A stretch of DNA of 64,000 nucleotides from positions 1,261,501 through 1,325,500 of the forward strand of contig NZ_CP061205.1 of assembly GCF_015240255.1 (NCBI RefSeq), given 5' to 3'. Position numbers and translations under genes: made by a program. This DNA comes from Kordiimonas pumila (lineage in GTDB: Bacteria; Pseudomonadota; Alphaproteobacteria; Sphingomonadales; Kordiimonadaceae). Each line of letters begins with the position of its first letter. Within the stretch, counting starts at the first letter, position 1. Below, piece after piece: positions 17,936-26,905 of this stretch. Under the pieces are notes generated by a model. The model had not been told where the DNA came from. It saw only the letters and a program-made list of their open reading frames with translations, and did no database searches.

Positions 17936-18015
17936 AGCTATAATAAAAAAAATTGCGACGTGAGAGATAGTTACGAAACATGCGTTCGACAAAAAACCAC
18001 TTTGGGAGGAAAATA

Positions 18016-20250
18016 ATGTCACTGAACATTATAGCTAAATATTCACTGCTAGGGGCTGTATCACTGACAGCACTTACCGGCGCTGCTACAGCGCAGGGCC
18101 AGAGCAGCGATAAAAGCGAAATGCTATTCGAAGAAATTATCGTAACAGCTGGCCGCCGGGAACAATCGCTTCAAGACGTTCCAGCCTCTGTTGTCGCTAT
18201 CAATCCAGATGACTTTAAAGTTAAAGGCATCAAACAGATTGGTGAAATTCTGGATTATACACCCGGTGTTGTTTTTCAGACTGGTGGTGCACCAGGTCTT
18301 GGTAACATATCTGCACGCGGTGTACCGCAGTCATCTGCCACACCGGTGTTTGGGATTTATCTTGATGATATTCCACTTTCATCAAACACAAACTTCGCGG
18401 GCGGCGGCAACATAATATTTGATGGCCTTCTGATGGACATCGAGCGCGTTGAGGTTATTAAAGGCCCACAAGGTACACTGTACGGTGCTACATCTGTAGG
18501 CGGTATGATGCGCTATATTTCTCGCGACCCTGCCTTGCAGGAGTTCCGTGGTTCTGTGGGTGCTGATATTGCCACCACTAAAGGCGGCGAAATGAGCAAG
18601 ATTTTCAACGGCCGTGTAAGTGTGCCTGTTGTTGAAGACAAACTCGGCGTTACCTTCTCTGGTTTTTACCAAGATACTGGCGGTTATGTTGATCAGGTTG
18701 ACGGCACTGGCGCGCTTGTTCAGGAAGACTATAACGGCAGTGAAGTAACGGGTTATATGGCTGATGCGCTGTTCACGCCAACTGATGAACTTCGTATCCG
18801 TCTTAAGTATTTGAAGCAGGAAATGGATTTTTCTGCTGATGCTACGACTACGCTCGTACCACAGGGTGATGAAGCCCTGTTTGGTGGGTATAGCAACATT
18901 AACCCTCCTGGACCGAAATTCCTTGATTTCCGCATTATGTCAGGTTCGATCGAGTATGATCTTGGTTGGGGTACGGTGACGTCAACAACAAGCCATAGCA
19001 AATATTCTTATGGCGGCTATTCAGACTTTACGGCTGATTATGCCATTTATGCCGATCTGTTTGATGGTCGTGCACCGGGTACAACAACGCAGGTTGATTT
19101 TGACCAGACGTTGGGCTCTAAAAAGTTTGTACAGGAAGTACGCTTAACATCAGAGCGTATGGGTGCTTTTGAATGGATCGCCGGCCTGTATTATGCATCA
19201 GAAGATACAATCAATAACCAGTCGCTGCAAGCAACCCCCGCGTTTGACCTGCTGACAATTGCTTTCCCGTCTGATTATACGGAAAAAGCAGCCTTTGGTG
19301 ATGTGACTTACTATGTGAATGATAATTTTGACATCACAGCCGGTGCGCGTATCAGTAAAAACAAGATTATTCTGTCTTACATTGCATCAGGTGTGTTCCT
19401 GCCACCGGGAGATCTGGTTAACACACCTGTAAAAGATACAGTTGATACATATCTTCTTGCTGCACGGTACCGTGTGCATGACGACATGTCTTTCTATGCC
19501 CGTGTTGCAAGTGGCTACCGTCCAGCACAAAGTAACATTCCAGTTCTGGATACAAACGGTGTGAACGTGGCACCTGCTTTTGTAGCGTCTGACCATGCGT
19601 GGAGCTACGAACTGGGTGTGAAGGGTAACTTCGCTGACAATATGTTCGCATATGACGTTGCTCTCTGGAAAATTGACTGGGCTAATTTCCAAGCGTCTGT
19701 ATTCCTGAACGGTATCAGTACTGGTGGTAACGCAGAAGACGGCCTTTCAGCCTATGGTCTTGACGGCTCGTTCATTGTGCGTCCAGTAGATGCGCTTACT
19801 CTAACAGCATCTATTGCATATTCGCACAGTACGCTGAAATCTGATGAGCCAACAATTGGCGGTGTTGAGGGTGAGTTCCTGCCAAATCTGCCCAAATGGA
19901 CTGCGTCATTGCAGTGGGATTACAGGGTTGATGTGGTTGATAGCTGGACAGCTAACTTTGGTGGTGGCTTCCGCTATGCAGGCAAATCCATATCTGCTTA
20001 TAGTCAGGCACCAGGTTCTGCGGCAACGCAGCTTGATAGCCGTCTGATTACAGACCTTAACGTCACGCTTTCCAGTGAAAACCTGTCCTTTACAGTTTAC
20101 GCACGTAACCTGTTTGACGAGTACAAACTGACAAATCGCCAAGACCCAATTCTGGGTGCGGATCCTGTAACGGGTGACCCAATTGTTTCTTCTTCTGGCG
20201 TTTATGAGCGCCCACGCACAATCGGCGTGAACATGAAGATCGATTTCTAA
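18016..20250 (+). CDS. TonB-dependent outer-membrane receptor 2
   Basis: 744 residues from ATG 18016, which has the same GGGAGGAAAATA ribosome site and a leader peptide closely related to receptor 1. A TonB box 'FEEIIVTAGRREQSLQDVP' and plug (about 40-160) with 'IERVEVIKGPQGTLYGATSVGG' precede a 22-strand-type barrel ending 'RPRTIGVNMKIDF'. The 'EQSLQDVP' plug type is common in alphaproteobacterial receptors for complex organic substrates. It probably works with receptor 1 on ligands handled by the following hydrolases. Confidence 0.92.
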   Translation: MSLNIIAKYSLLGAVSLTALTGAATAQGQSSDKSEMLFEEIIVTAGRREQSLQDVPASVVAINPDDFKVKGIKQIGEILDYTPGVVFQTGGAPGLGNISARGVPQSSATPVFGIYLDDIPLSSNTNFAGGGNIIFDGLLMDIERVEVIKGPQGTLYGATSVGGMMRYISRDPALQEFRGSVGADIATTKGGEMSKIFNGRVSVPVVEDKLGVTFSGFYQDTGGYVDQVDGTGALVQEDYNGSEVTGYMADALFTPTDELRIRLKYLKQEMDFSADATTTLVPQGDEALFGGYSNINPPGPKFLDFRIMSGSIEYDLGWGTVTSTTSHSKYSYGGYSDFTADYAIYADLFDGRAPGTTTQVDFDQTLGSKKFVQEVRLTSERMGAFEWIAGLYYASEDTINNQSLQATPAFDLLTIAFPSDYTEKAAFGDVTYYVNDNFDITAGARISKNKIILSYIASGVFLPPGDLVNTPVKDTVDTYLLAARYRVHDDMSFYARVASGYRPAQSNIPVLDTNGVNVAPAFVASDHAWSYELGVKGNFADNMFAYDVALWKIDWANFQASVFLNGISTGGNAEDGLSAYGLDGSFIVRPVDALTLTASIAYSHSTLKSDEPTIGGVEGEFLPNLPKWTASLQWDYRVDVVDSWTANFGGGFRYAGKSISAYSQAPGSAATQLDSRLITDLNVTLSSENLSFTVYARNLFDEYKLTNRQDPILGADPVTGDPIVSSSGVYERPRTIGVNMKIDF

Positions 20251-20263
20251 GTAATGACTATCT

Positions 20264-20295
20264 GGCCCCTCGGTACGCCGGGGGGCCTTGTTCTG
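20264..20295 (+). terminator. Hairpin after TonB receptor 2
   Basis: GGCCCC (20264-20269) pairs with GGGGCC (20282-20287), followed by a weak T-rich tail. It may attenuate rather than stop transcription into the deacylase gene 70 bp downstream. Confidence 0.55.
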
Positions 20296-20357
20296 AGTTT
20301 TCAATAATATCTTATAAGCGGGACTTTGCCTTTAAGGGCAAACTAGGGGGATATAAC

Positions 20358-21911
20358 ATGAAGATTTTTTTCCAGTATATTAGTGTTGTGGCCTTTGTTG
20401 TTGGCGGTGCTTTGGCACCCGTATCGGCGGCGGAGACAAAGTATGACATAGCGATCATTGGTGGCCGGGTGATTGACCCCGAGACAGGCCTTGATGCTAT
20501 TCAGAATGTCGGCATTAAAGGCGGCGAGATTGTTACTGTAACAACAGATACACTTTCAGCGGGTAAAGTGATTGATGCCAAGGGCCTTGTTGTGGCTCCC
20601 GGCTTTATTGACCTGCATGCCCACGGTCAAACAATTCCAGCAGCCCGCATGCAGGCGCTTGACGGTGTAACAACAGGGCTTGAGCTTGAAGCAGGCGCGA
20701 TGCCGATCAGTGGTTTTTACGATGATATTGCGAAGGAAGGCCGCCCGATTAACTACGGCGCGTCTGTAAACTGGGCTTCTGCGCGCATTGCCGCGCTTTT
20801 GGATGTTGAGCCAGATAACAGCATTGAATGGTTCTTTAGCAATTTCAGCAACACGGAATGGCAAACAAAGATTGCAACGCCAGCCCAACTTGAAAAAATT
20901 GATGCGCTTGTTCAGGAAGGTATCGATGAAGGCGGTTTGGGTGTTGGTTTCCTGCTTGGCTATGCTCCCGGCACGGGCCGCAAGGAATACTATCAAGTAT
21001 CTGAAATTGCCGCTAAAGCAGGGGTGCCAACATTTACCCATGCACGCTTCCTTTCCGTGCTAGAGCCTGAAAGCTCGTTTGAAGGTATGGGCGAAATTAT
21101 TCAGGCGGCGGCGGGTACGGGTGTGCATGCACATATTGTACACATGAATTCTATTAGCCTGCGCGATATTGGCATGATCGGCGAAATGGTTGCTGAAGCA
21201 CAGGAGCAAGGCCTGAAGGTTACGACAGAGGCTTACCCATACGGTGCTGGTTCAACCGCGATTGGTGCGGCGATGTTCCGCGGCCCGAACTGGCGCGAGC
21301 GCATAGGCGGCATGACAGCCCATAACTTTGATGTCGGCGGCCACCGCACTACAGAAGAAGAATTTGAATATCTGCAACGCGAAAAGCCAGGCACTGATTC
21401 TGTGATCCATTTCCTTGATACAGAGAAGCCGGAAGATCAGGCCTTTCTTGACCAGTCTATCCTGTTTCCGGGCGGCGTGATTGCCTCTGACGGTGGTACA
21501 TGGCTGATCGACGGTAAAATGATTTCGTCTGATACATGGCCGGTGCCAAAGGAAGCATGGAGCCACCCACGCAGCGCCGGTACCTATTCACGGTTCCTGC
21601 GTCAATATGTACGTGAAATGAAAGCCGTTTCCCTTGTGGAGGCAATGCGCCGCGTTAGTTACGGCCCTGCCCATATTCTGGAAGATGCTGTACCGCAAAT
21701 GAAGAAAAAAGGCCGCATACAGGTGGGTGCTGACGCAGACATCGTGATCTTTGACCTTGCAACTGTATCAGACAAAGCAACGTACGAAACACCAGCCCAG
21801 CCTTCCGTTGGCTTTAAGTATGTGATTGTGGGCGGCGTGCCAGTGGTTTCTGGCGGCGTGCTAGATACGAATGTTTTGCCGGGCAAGCCCGTTCGAAACC
21901 AGCCTAAATAG
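20358..21911 (+). CDS. Secreted N-acyl-D-amino-acid deacylase-like amidohydrolase 1
   Basis: 517 residues with a Sec signal peptide (about 1-24, 'VSAAE'). The amidohydrolase barrel begins with 'YDIAIIGGRVIDPETG'. Metal-site motifs are present: 'GFIDLHAHG' (HxH), 'TFTHARF', 'HIVHMNS' and 'ASDGG'. The C-terminal 'GRIQVGADADIVIFDL' closes the small beta domain. The family (D-aminoacylases, N-acyl-D-glutamate deacylases) removes acyl groups from N-acyl-D-amino acids, or cuts dipeptides. Periplasmic location and the DgcN/DgcA-like genes nearby point to release of D-amino acids such as D-glutamate. The exact substrate is not determined. Confidence 0.8.
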   Translation: MKIFFQYISVVAFVVGGALAPVSAAETKYDIAIIGGRVIDPETGLDAIQNVGIKGGEIVTVTTDTLSAGKVIDAKGLVVAPGFIDLHAHGQTIPAARMQALDGVTTGLELEAGAMPISGFYDDIAKEGRPINYGASVNWASARIAALLDVEPDNSIEWFFSNFSNTEWQTKIATPAQLEKIDALVQEGIDEGGLGVGFLLGYAPGTGRKEYYQVSEIAAKAGVPTFTHARFLSVLEPESSFEGMGEIIQAAAGTGVHAHIVHMNSISLRDIGMIGEMVAEAQEQGLKVTTEAYPYGAGSTAIGAAMFRGPNWRERIGGMTAHNFDVGGHRTTEEEFEYLQREKPGTDSVIHFLDTEKPEDQAFLDQSILFPGGVIASDGGTWLIDGKMISSDTWPVPKEAWSHPRSAGTYSRFLRQYVREMKAVSLVEAMRRVSYGPAHILEDAVPQMKKKGRIQVGADADIVIFDLATVSDKATYETPAQPSVGFKYVIVGGVPVVSGGVLDTNVLPGKPVRNQPK

Positions 21912-21960
21912 TACCCTTTAAGACTGGTTCTGAAACACCGCTTACACATGGATATATACG

Positions 21961-23046
21961 ATGAGTTTTTTTAGTAAATATATACTGCCCGGCTTTATCT
22001 TTCAGTCAGTTGTTATTGGCGGTGGCTATGCAACGGGCCGGGAGCTGGTCGAGTTTTTCTTTTCGGCTGGGCCGGTGGGCGGTGTTCTTGGTCTTCTTAT
22101 GGCGGGCCTTGTGTTCGGCGTTGTTCTGGCGGCGGGGTTTGAGTTTGCCCGGGTGACCGGTGCTTATGATTACCGGCACTTTTGCCGCGAGCTTTTGGGC
22201 CGTGGCTGGGTACTGTTCGAAGTTGCTTACTTTATCCTGATGCTGCTTATCCTGTCGGTGATCGGGTCGGCGGCAGGGGCGCTTCTAAGCGATATGTTCG
22301 GGGTAACACCACTTGTTGGCACCCTGTTCCTGATGGGCTTTATCGGGGTACTAACCTTTACCGGCTCATCTATCATTGCACAGGTTTTGTCGTGGTGGTC
22401 GGTGCTGCTCTATGCGGTTTATATTACCATGTTTGTGCTCGCTTATAAAAACTTTGGTGCTGATATTGCCCATACGTTTGAAACAGCCCCCAACACTAAT
22501 GGCTGGATAAGCGGCGGTGTGCTCTATGCAGGCTATAACCTTGCGACACTGCCTGCGGTTCTGTTTGCTATTAAGGCGCTTAATACCCGCCGTGAAACAG
22601 TGGGTGCGGGGCTTATTGCCGGTGCCATTGCTGTTGTCCCTGCTATTTTGTTTTTCACAGCCATGATGGGCCGTTTCCCTGAGATTGGGTCAGAGCCAGT
22701 GCCCAGCACCTACCTGATGGCGCAAATCCATTCTGGCTGGCTTGCTGTGGTGTTTCAGGTTGTGATTTTTGGTACCTTTGTTGAAACCGGTACCGCACTT
22801 TTGCACTCGGTTAATGAACGCCTTGAAGGCAGCTTTGAAGACAAGGGTAAAACCCTGCCGCGCATGGCGCGCCCGCTTGTGGCTATTGGCTTTTTGGCGA
22901 TTGCGATATTTGCGGCAGAAACCTTTGGCATTGTGAACCTGATAGCCCAAGGATACGGCCTCTTAACCCTTGTGTTCATTGCTATCCTTGTGGTGCCAAT
23001 ACTCACTATCGGTGTTTATAAATCTGTTAAAAAAGGGGCAGTGTAA
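21961..23046 (+). CDS. YkvI family membrane transporter
   Basis: 361 residues with ten or so hydrophobic helices. The start 'GFIFQSVVIGGGYATGRELVEFFFSAGP' is the hallmark of the YkvI family, a LeuT/APC-fold group. These are thought to be sodium-coupled amino-acid-type transporters, but few have been tested. Its stop overlaps the start of the next deacylase (TAATG), so the two are translationally coupled. By context it should carry the deacylated D-amino acid or dipeptide across the inner membrane. Confidence 0.82.
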   Translation: MSFFSKYILPGFIFQSVVIGGGYATGRELVEFFFSAGPVGGVLGLLMAGLVFGVVLAAGFEFARVTGAYDYRHFCRELLGRGWVLFEVAYFILMLLILSVIGSAAGALLSDMFGVTPLVGTLFLMGFIGVLTFTGSSIIAQVLSWWSVLLYAVYITMFVLAYKNFGADIAHTFETAPNTNGWISGGVLYAGYNLATLPAVLFAIKALNTRRETVGAGLIAGAIAVVPAILFFTAMMGRFPEIGSEPVPSTYLMAQIHSGWLAVVFQVVIFGTFVETGTALLHSVNERLEGSFEDKGKTLPRMARPLVAIGFLAIAIFAAETFGIVNLIAQGYGLLTLVFIAILVVPILTIGVYKSVKKGAV

Positions 23047-24686
23047 TGATTAAAGGAACAGTTCGCACACTTGCCGTTTCACTTTTAGCTATCTGGTTAC
23101 CGTCTGCTGCCGTTCAAGCAGAAGATGCAGCGTACGATGTGGTTATTCGGGGCGGCCATGTGCTTGACGGCGCCGGCAACCCTTGGGTTCCTGCGGATAT
23201 CGCTATCAAGGACGGCAAGCTTGCAAAAATTGGTCGGGTAACAGGCACAGGCACCCGCGAAATTGATGCTCACGGCAAATATGTTTCCCCCGGCTGGATC
23301 GACATGATGGACCAGTCTGGCGGCATATTCCAGACCGTTGGTCTTGCGCCCAATAAAATTGCTATGGGTGTTACAACGGTAATTGCCGGTGAAGGTGGTA
23401 CGCCAGTTGATGCAGCAGACATCGACGCTTATTTCACGGCGATGCAGGCAAATGGTATTTCGGTTAATTTTGGCACCTATTACAGCGCCACACAGGCACG
23501 TGTGGCGGTGATCGGCGATAGCGCGGTTGACCCAACACCAGCCCAGTTAGAAGAAATGAAAGGCCTTGTTGCAACCGCCATGGAAGCGGGTGCCATGGGC
23601 ATTACAACGGCGCTTATTTACCCGCCTTCGTCCTTTCATAAAACCGAAAATTTGGTCGAGCTTGCAAAAGTTGTGGCAAAATATGACGGCATGTATGCAA
23701 GCCATATCCGCGATGAAAGCTCAAAGTTTCTGGACGCGGTTAAGGAAGCCATTCGCATCGGCGAGGAAAGCGGTTCTGGCGTAGAAATTTTCCATATGAA
23801 AGCCGCATACTACCCTAACTGGGGTAAAGATATGAAAGCAGCAGTTGCCTTGATTGATGCAGCGCGTGCGCGCGGCGTGAATGTGGCAGCTGACCTATAC
23901 CCATATGTGGCGGGCGGTACCGGCCTTGAAGTATCTGCGCCAAGCTGGGTTTTTGCTGACGGCGAAGAAAAAGCACTTGAACGCCTGCAAGACCCAAAAG
24001 TACGCGAACAGATGAAAAAAGAACTGGCCGCTGGCCCCCAGCCTGGCTGGACCAATATGATTTATGTTTCTGGCGGTTGGGGCCATGTGGTACTCGCAAA
24101 TTCATACCTTGATGAATACCGCCAGTTCCACGGCCAAAACTTTGAAGAAATTTCCAAAGCGCTTGGCAAAGACCCGGCAGACATTGCGTGGGATATTGTT
24201 GTGAAAGCCTATCCTGAGCGTGCCATGGGCCTTTACTTCATGATGAGCGAAGAAGATGTGGAGACAGCAATGAAGGCACCGTGGACCAGCATTGGTACGG
24301 ATGCCGCATCTTCTACAGCGCTCGGCGAACTTGATGCACTTGGTCTGCCGCACCCACGCAGTTACGGCACATTTCCAAAAGTGATTGCGGAATATGTACG
24401 CGACAGAAAAGTGATAACGCTGCCAGATGCGATCAGGAAGATCACATCATGGCCAGCAGAGCGTATGGGCCTTTCTGACCGCGGTGTTCTGCGGGAAGGA
24501 TTGGCAGCAGACGTTGTGGTTTTTGATCTTGATACAATGAAGGCGAATGCATCGTGGGCAGACCCCACAGCAACGCCAGAAGGCATAGAATATGTCCTTG
24601 TGAACGGTGAGCTTGTGCTTGACGGCGGCCATCACACGGGCGCTGCGCCGGGTAAAGTCCTGCGCGGTAAAGGGTTTAAACAATAG
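23046..24686 (+). CDS. Secreted D-aminoacylase-like amidohydrolase 2, atypical metal site
   Basis: 546 residues with a signal peptide (about 1-26, 'AAVQAED'). The body matches N-acyl-D-amino-acid deacylases: 'YDVVIRGGHVLDGAGNPW', 'YASHIRDESS', 'VEIFHMKA', and the long C-terminal pattern with 'PHPRSYGTFPKVIAEYVRD' and 'GLAADVVVFDLD'. The first metal motif, normally HxH, reads 'GWIDMMDQSGG' here, so both N-terminal histidines are absent. It may use a single-metal centre, as described for the D-aminoacylase branch, or have altered chemistry. It is coupled to the YkvI gene. Confidence 0.78.
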   Translation: MIKGTVRTLAVSLLAIWLPSAAVQAEDAAYDVVIRGGHVLDGAGNPWVPADIAIKDGKLAKIGRVTGTGTREIDAHGKYVSPGWIDMMDQSGGIFQTVGLAPNKIAMGVTTVIAGEGGTPVDAADIDAYFTAMQANGISVNFGTYYSATQARVAVIGDSAVDPTPAQLEEMKGLVATAMEAGAMGITTALIYPPSSFHKTENLVELAKVVAKYDGMYASHIRDESSKFLDAVKEAIRIGEESGSGVEIFHMKAAYYPNWGKDMKAAVALIDAARARGVNVAADLYPYVAGGTGLEVSAPSWVFADGEEKALERLQDPKVREQMKKELAAGPQPGWTNMIYVSGGWGHVVLANSYLDEYRQFHGQNFEEISKALGKDPADIAWDIVVKAYPERAMGLYFMMSEEDVETAMKAPWTSIGTDAASSTALGELDALGLPHPRSYGTFPKVIAEYVRDRKVITLPDAIRKITSWPAERMGLSDRGVLREGLAADVVVFDLDTMKANASWADPTATPEGIEYVLVNGELVLDGGHHTGAAPGKVLRGKGFKQ

Positions 24687-24707
24687 TAATTTAGTAGGTA
24701 AACGTCT

Positions 24708-25733
24708 ATGAAAACGATCGAAATAACGCCCCCTTACCTGATATTTTTGGGTACAGAGACTAAAAAGCATCTGGCAAAAACAGGCGCTGGTTTGGTAGAA
24801 TGGCGGCCAGAGCTTTGCAAAGGCCAGCTTAGTCTTATTGATAACGGCGTTAGCCTTGGCTTGCCGGACATGACCTTGCAGCAGGCCGTAGACGCTGGCA
24901 TCAAGACTGTGCTGATTGGTACAGCGACCGTGGGCGGCAGCATCCCGGACAGTTGGCTAGATGCGCTTGAAGAAGCAGCTTTGCTGGGCCTTGATATTGT
25001 TGCGGGTGTTCACACCAAGCTTGGGGATATTCCACGACTGAAAGCCGCTGCTGAAAAGTCTGGTTCCAAGCTTATTGATGTGCGGGTACCGCCGGCCAAG
25101 ATCCCTGTTGGCAATGGTAAAAAACGCACCGGCAAACGTGTGCTTATGGTGGGTACAGACTGTGCTGTTGGCAAGAAATACAGCGCCCTTGCCATGGAAC
25201 GCGACATGAAAGCCATGGGCATGAATGCCGACTTCCGCGCAAGTGGCCAAACCGGTATTATGATTGCGGGTGAAGGTATCCCGATTGATTCTGTAGTTTC
25301 TGACTTTGTGTCCGGCGCGGCTGAGCTGTTGTCGCCTGATAATACACCTGACCACTGGGACGTGATCGAAGGTCAGGGCGGTATTTTCCACCCCGGTTTT
25401 GGTGCTGTAACATTTGGTCTGCTGGTTGGTTCACAGCCTGATGCCTTTGTTGTTTGTCTTGAGGCAGGCCGCACGCATGTTGCGGGCTGGGAAGATGATT
25501 ACGAGCTGCCATCCATTGAAGATGTGATTGATCGTACGATTGCCATTGGCTCGCTTACAAACCCGGCTATTCGCTGCGTTGGTATCAGTGTGAACACAGC
25601 CAATATACCCGAGGCAGAGCGCAAAGCCTACCTTGAAGAGATTGAAAAGCGTGTTGGCTTGCCAACGGTTGACCCTCTAAAGGGCGGCACGCAGCGGATT
25701 ATTGAACGCCTGAAGGCAGAGTTTCCAGCGTAA
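24708..25733 (+). CDS. dgcN: DUF1611 protein, DgcN-like D-glutamate N-acetyltransferase
   Basis: 341 residues of the DUF1611 family. An N-terminal Rossmann-like part (about 1-130) is followed by a P-loop 'GTDCAVGKK' (about 148-156), then 'DFRASGQTGIMIAG' and 'LEAGRTHV'. DgcN enzymes acetylate D-glutamate to N-acetyl-D-glutamate in marine proteobacteria. The next gene encodes the enolase-superfamily partner, exactly the DgcN-DgcA pairing known for D-glutamate catabolism. The assignment rests on family plus neighbour. Cytoplasmic; no signal peptide. Confidence 0.78.
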   Translation: MKTIEITPPYLIFLGTETKKHLAKTGAGLVEWRPELCKGQLSLIDNGVSLGLPDMTLQQAVDAGIKTVLIGTATVGGSIPDSWLDALEEAALLGLDIVAGVHTKLGDIPRLKAAAEKSGSKLIDVRVPPAKIPVGNGKKRTGKRVLMVGTDCAVGKKYSALAMERDMKAMGMNADFRASGQTGIMIAGEGIPIDSVVSDFVSGAAELLSPDNTPDHWDVIEGQGGIFHPGFGAVTFGLLVGSQPDAFVVCLEAGRTHVAGWEDDYELPSIEDVIDRTIAIGSLTNPAIRCVGISVNTANIPEAERKAYLEEIEKRVGLPTVDPLKGGTQRIIERLKAEFPA

Positions 25734-25773
25734 CGTGTGTCGGTGATTTAGATTCTGAAAAGAGTAATGTGTT

Positions 25774-26751
25774 ATGAAGATTAAAATAGAGAAAAAAGCC
25801 TTCCCGCTGTCGCAGCCTTTTGCGATCACAGGCTATACTTTCACAGCGTCTGACACGGTGCATGTAACCCTTGAAGAAGATGGTTACACAGGGCGCGGTG
25901 AAGGTGCTGGTGTTTATTACTGCGGTGAAAGCGGCGATACAATGGCAGCGCAGCTTGCGGAAATTGCAGGCGAGGTTAAATCTGGCCTTACCCGTGCCGA
26001 CGTAAAAGCCTTGCTGCCAACGGGCGGCGCACGTAATGCACTTGACAGCGCCCTGTGGGACCTGGAGGCAAAGCGCGCTGGCAAAACCATTTGGGAACTG
26101 CTGAAAGTTACCCCAAAGAAGCTGATATCAGTTGCAACACTGGGGATTGATACACCGGCCAAAATGGCGGCAGCTGCCCAGAAATATGCGCAGTATCCGA
26201 ACCTTAAAATCAAGCTAAGTGGCGATGACCCAATCACCAAGCTTGAGGCTATTCGTGCCGCCCGCCCTGACGCAGCCCTTATTGTGGATGTGAACCAAGG
26301 CTGGACCTTTGACGAACTGAAAGAATATACGCCAGCGGCTCAAAAGCTGGGTATTGCCATGATCGAGCAGCCCCTGAAACGCGGCGGTGATGCTGAACTG
26401 GAAGGCTTTAAATCTGCAGTACCGCTGGGTGCAGACGAATCCTGCCTGAATGTTGCAGAATATGAAGTGGCGGCAAAACGCTATGATGTGGTCAATATCA
26501 AGCTTGATAAATGCGGCGGCCTAACAGAGGGCCTTGAGATTGTACAGCTTGCACAGCGCGATGGCAAAGGCCTGATGATCGGTAACATGACCGGGTCATC
26601 GCTTTCTATGGCCCCAGCTTATGTCATTGGTCAGTACTGTCAGTTTGTTGACATTGATGGCCCGCTGTTTTTGGCGCAGGACATTGAAAACAATCTTACT
26701 TACGGCGACGGCGGTATCGTCACTATCCCGACACCTGCTTTGTGGGGATAG
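25774..26751 (+). CDS. dgcA: Dipeptide epimerase-like protein, DgcA-like N-acetyl-D-glutamate epimerase
   Basis: 325 residues of the enolase superfamily, muconate-lactonising subgroup. The catalytic bases are visible: 'LKIKLSG' (KxK), 'VDVNQGW' (first metal Asp), 'IEQPL' (Glu), 'GADES' (Asp) and 'NIKLDKCGG' (second catalytic Lys). Family members epimerise L-Ala-D/L-Glu dipeptides; the DgcA branch converts N-acetyl-D-glutamate to the L-isomer. With a DUF1611 gene 40 bp upstream the DgcA role is favoured, but murein dipeptide epimerisation also suits the surrounding peptidase genes. Confidence 0.82.
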   Translation: MKIKIEKKAFPLSQPFAITGYTFTASDTVHVTLEEDGYTGRGEGAGVYYCGESGDTMAAQLAEIAGEVKSGLTRADVKALLPTGGARNALDSALWDLEAKRAGKTIWELLKVTPKKLISVATLGIDTPAKMAAAAQKYAQYPNLKIKLSGDDPITKLEAIRAARPDAALIVDVNQGWTFDELKEYTPAAQKLGIAMIEQPLKRGGDAELEGFKSAVPLGADESCLNVAEYEVAAKRYDVVNIKLDKCGGLTEGLEIVQLAQRDGKGLMIGNMTGSSLSMAPAYVIGQYCQFVDIDGPLFLAQDIENNLTYGDGGIVTIPTPALWG

Positions 26752-26770
26752 TATAAACCGTCAACCTAAG

Positions 26771-26789
26771 CCGCACGTACTGCGTGCGG
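26771..26789. other. Hairpin between dgcA-like gene and serine hydrolase
   Basis: CCGCACG and CGTGCGG pair perfectly around a five-base loop. There is no T-run, so it is more likely an mRNA processing or stability element than a terminator. Confidence 0.5.
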
Positions 26790-26905
26790 TATCGCCTATA
26801 GGGAACGTCATGGTCAATACCCAACCCGACGGCGACAGCGAGTAAACACGTAAACAAAACCAATAAATGGTTGGGAACTTTTAACTTTAAGGAAGTGACA
26901 GTGAG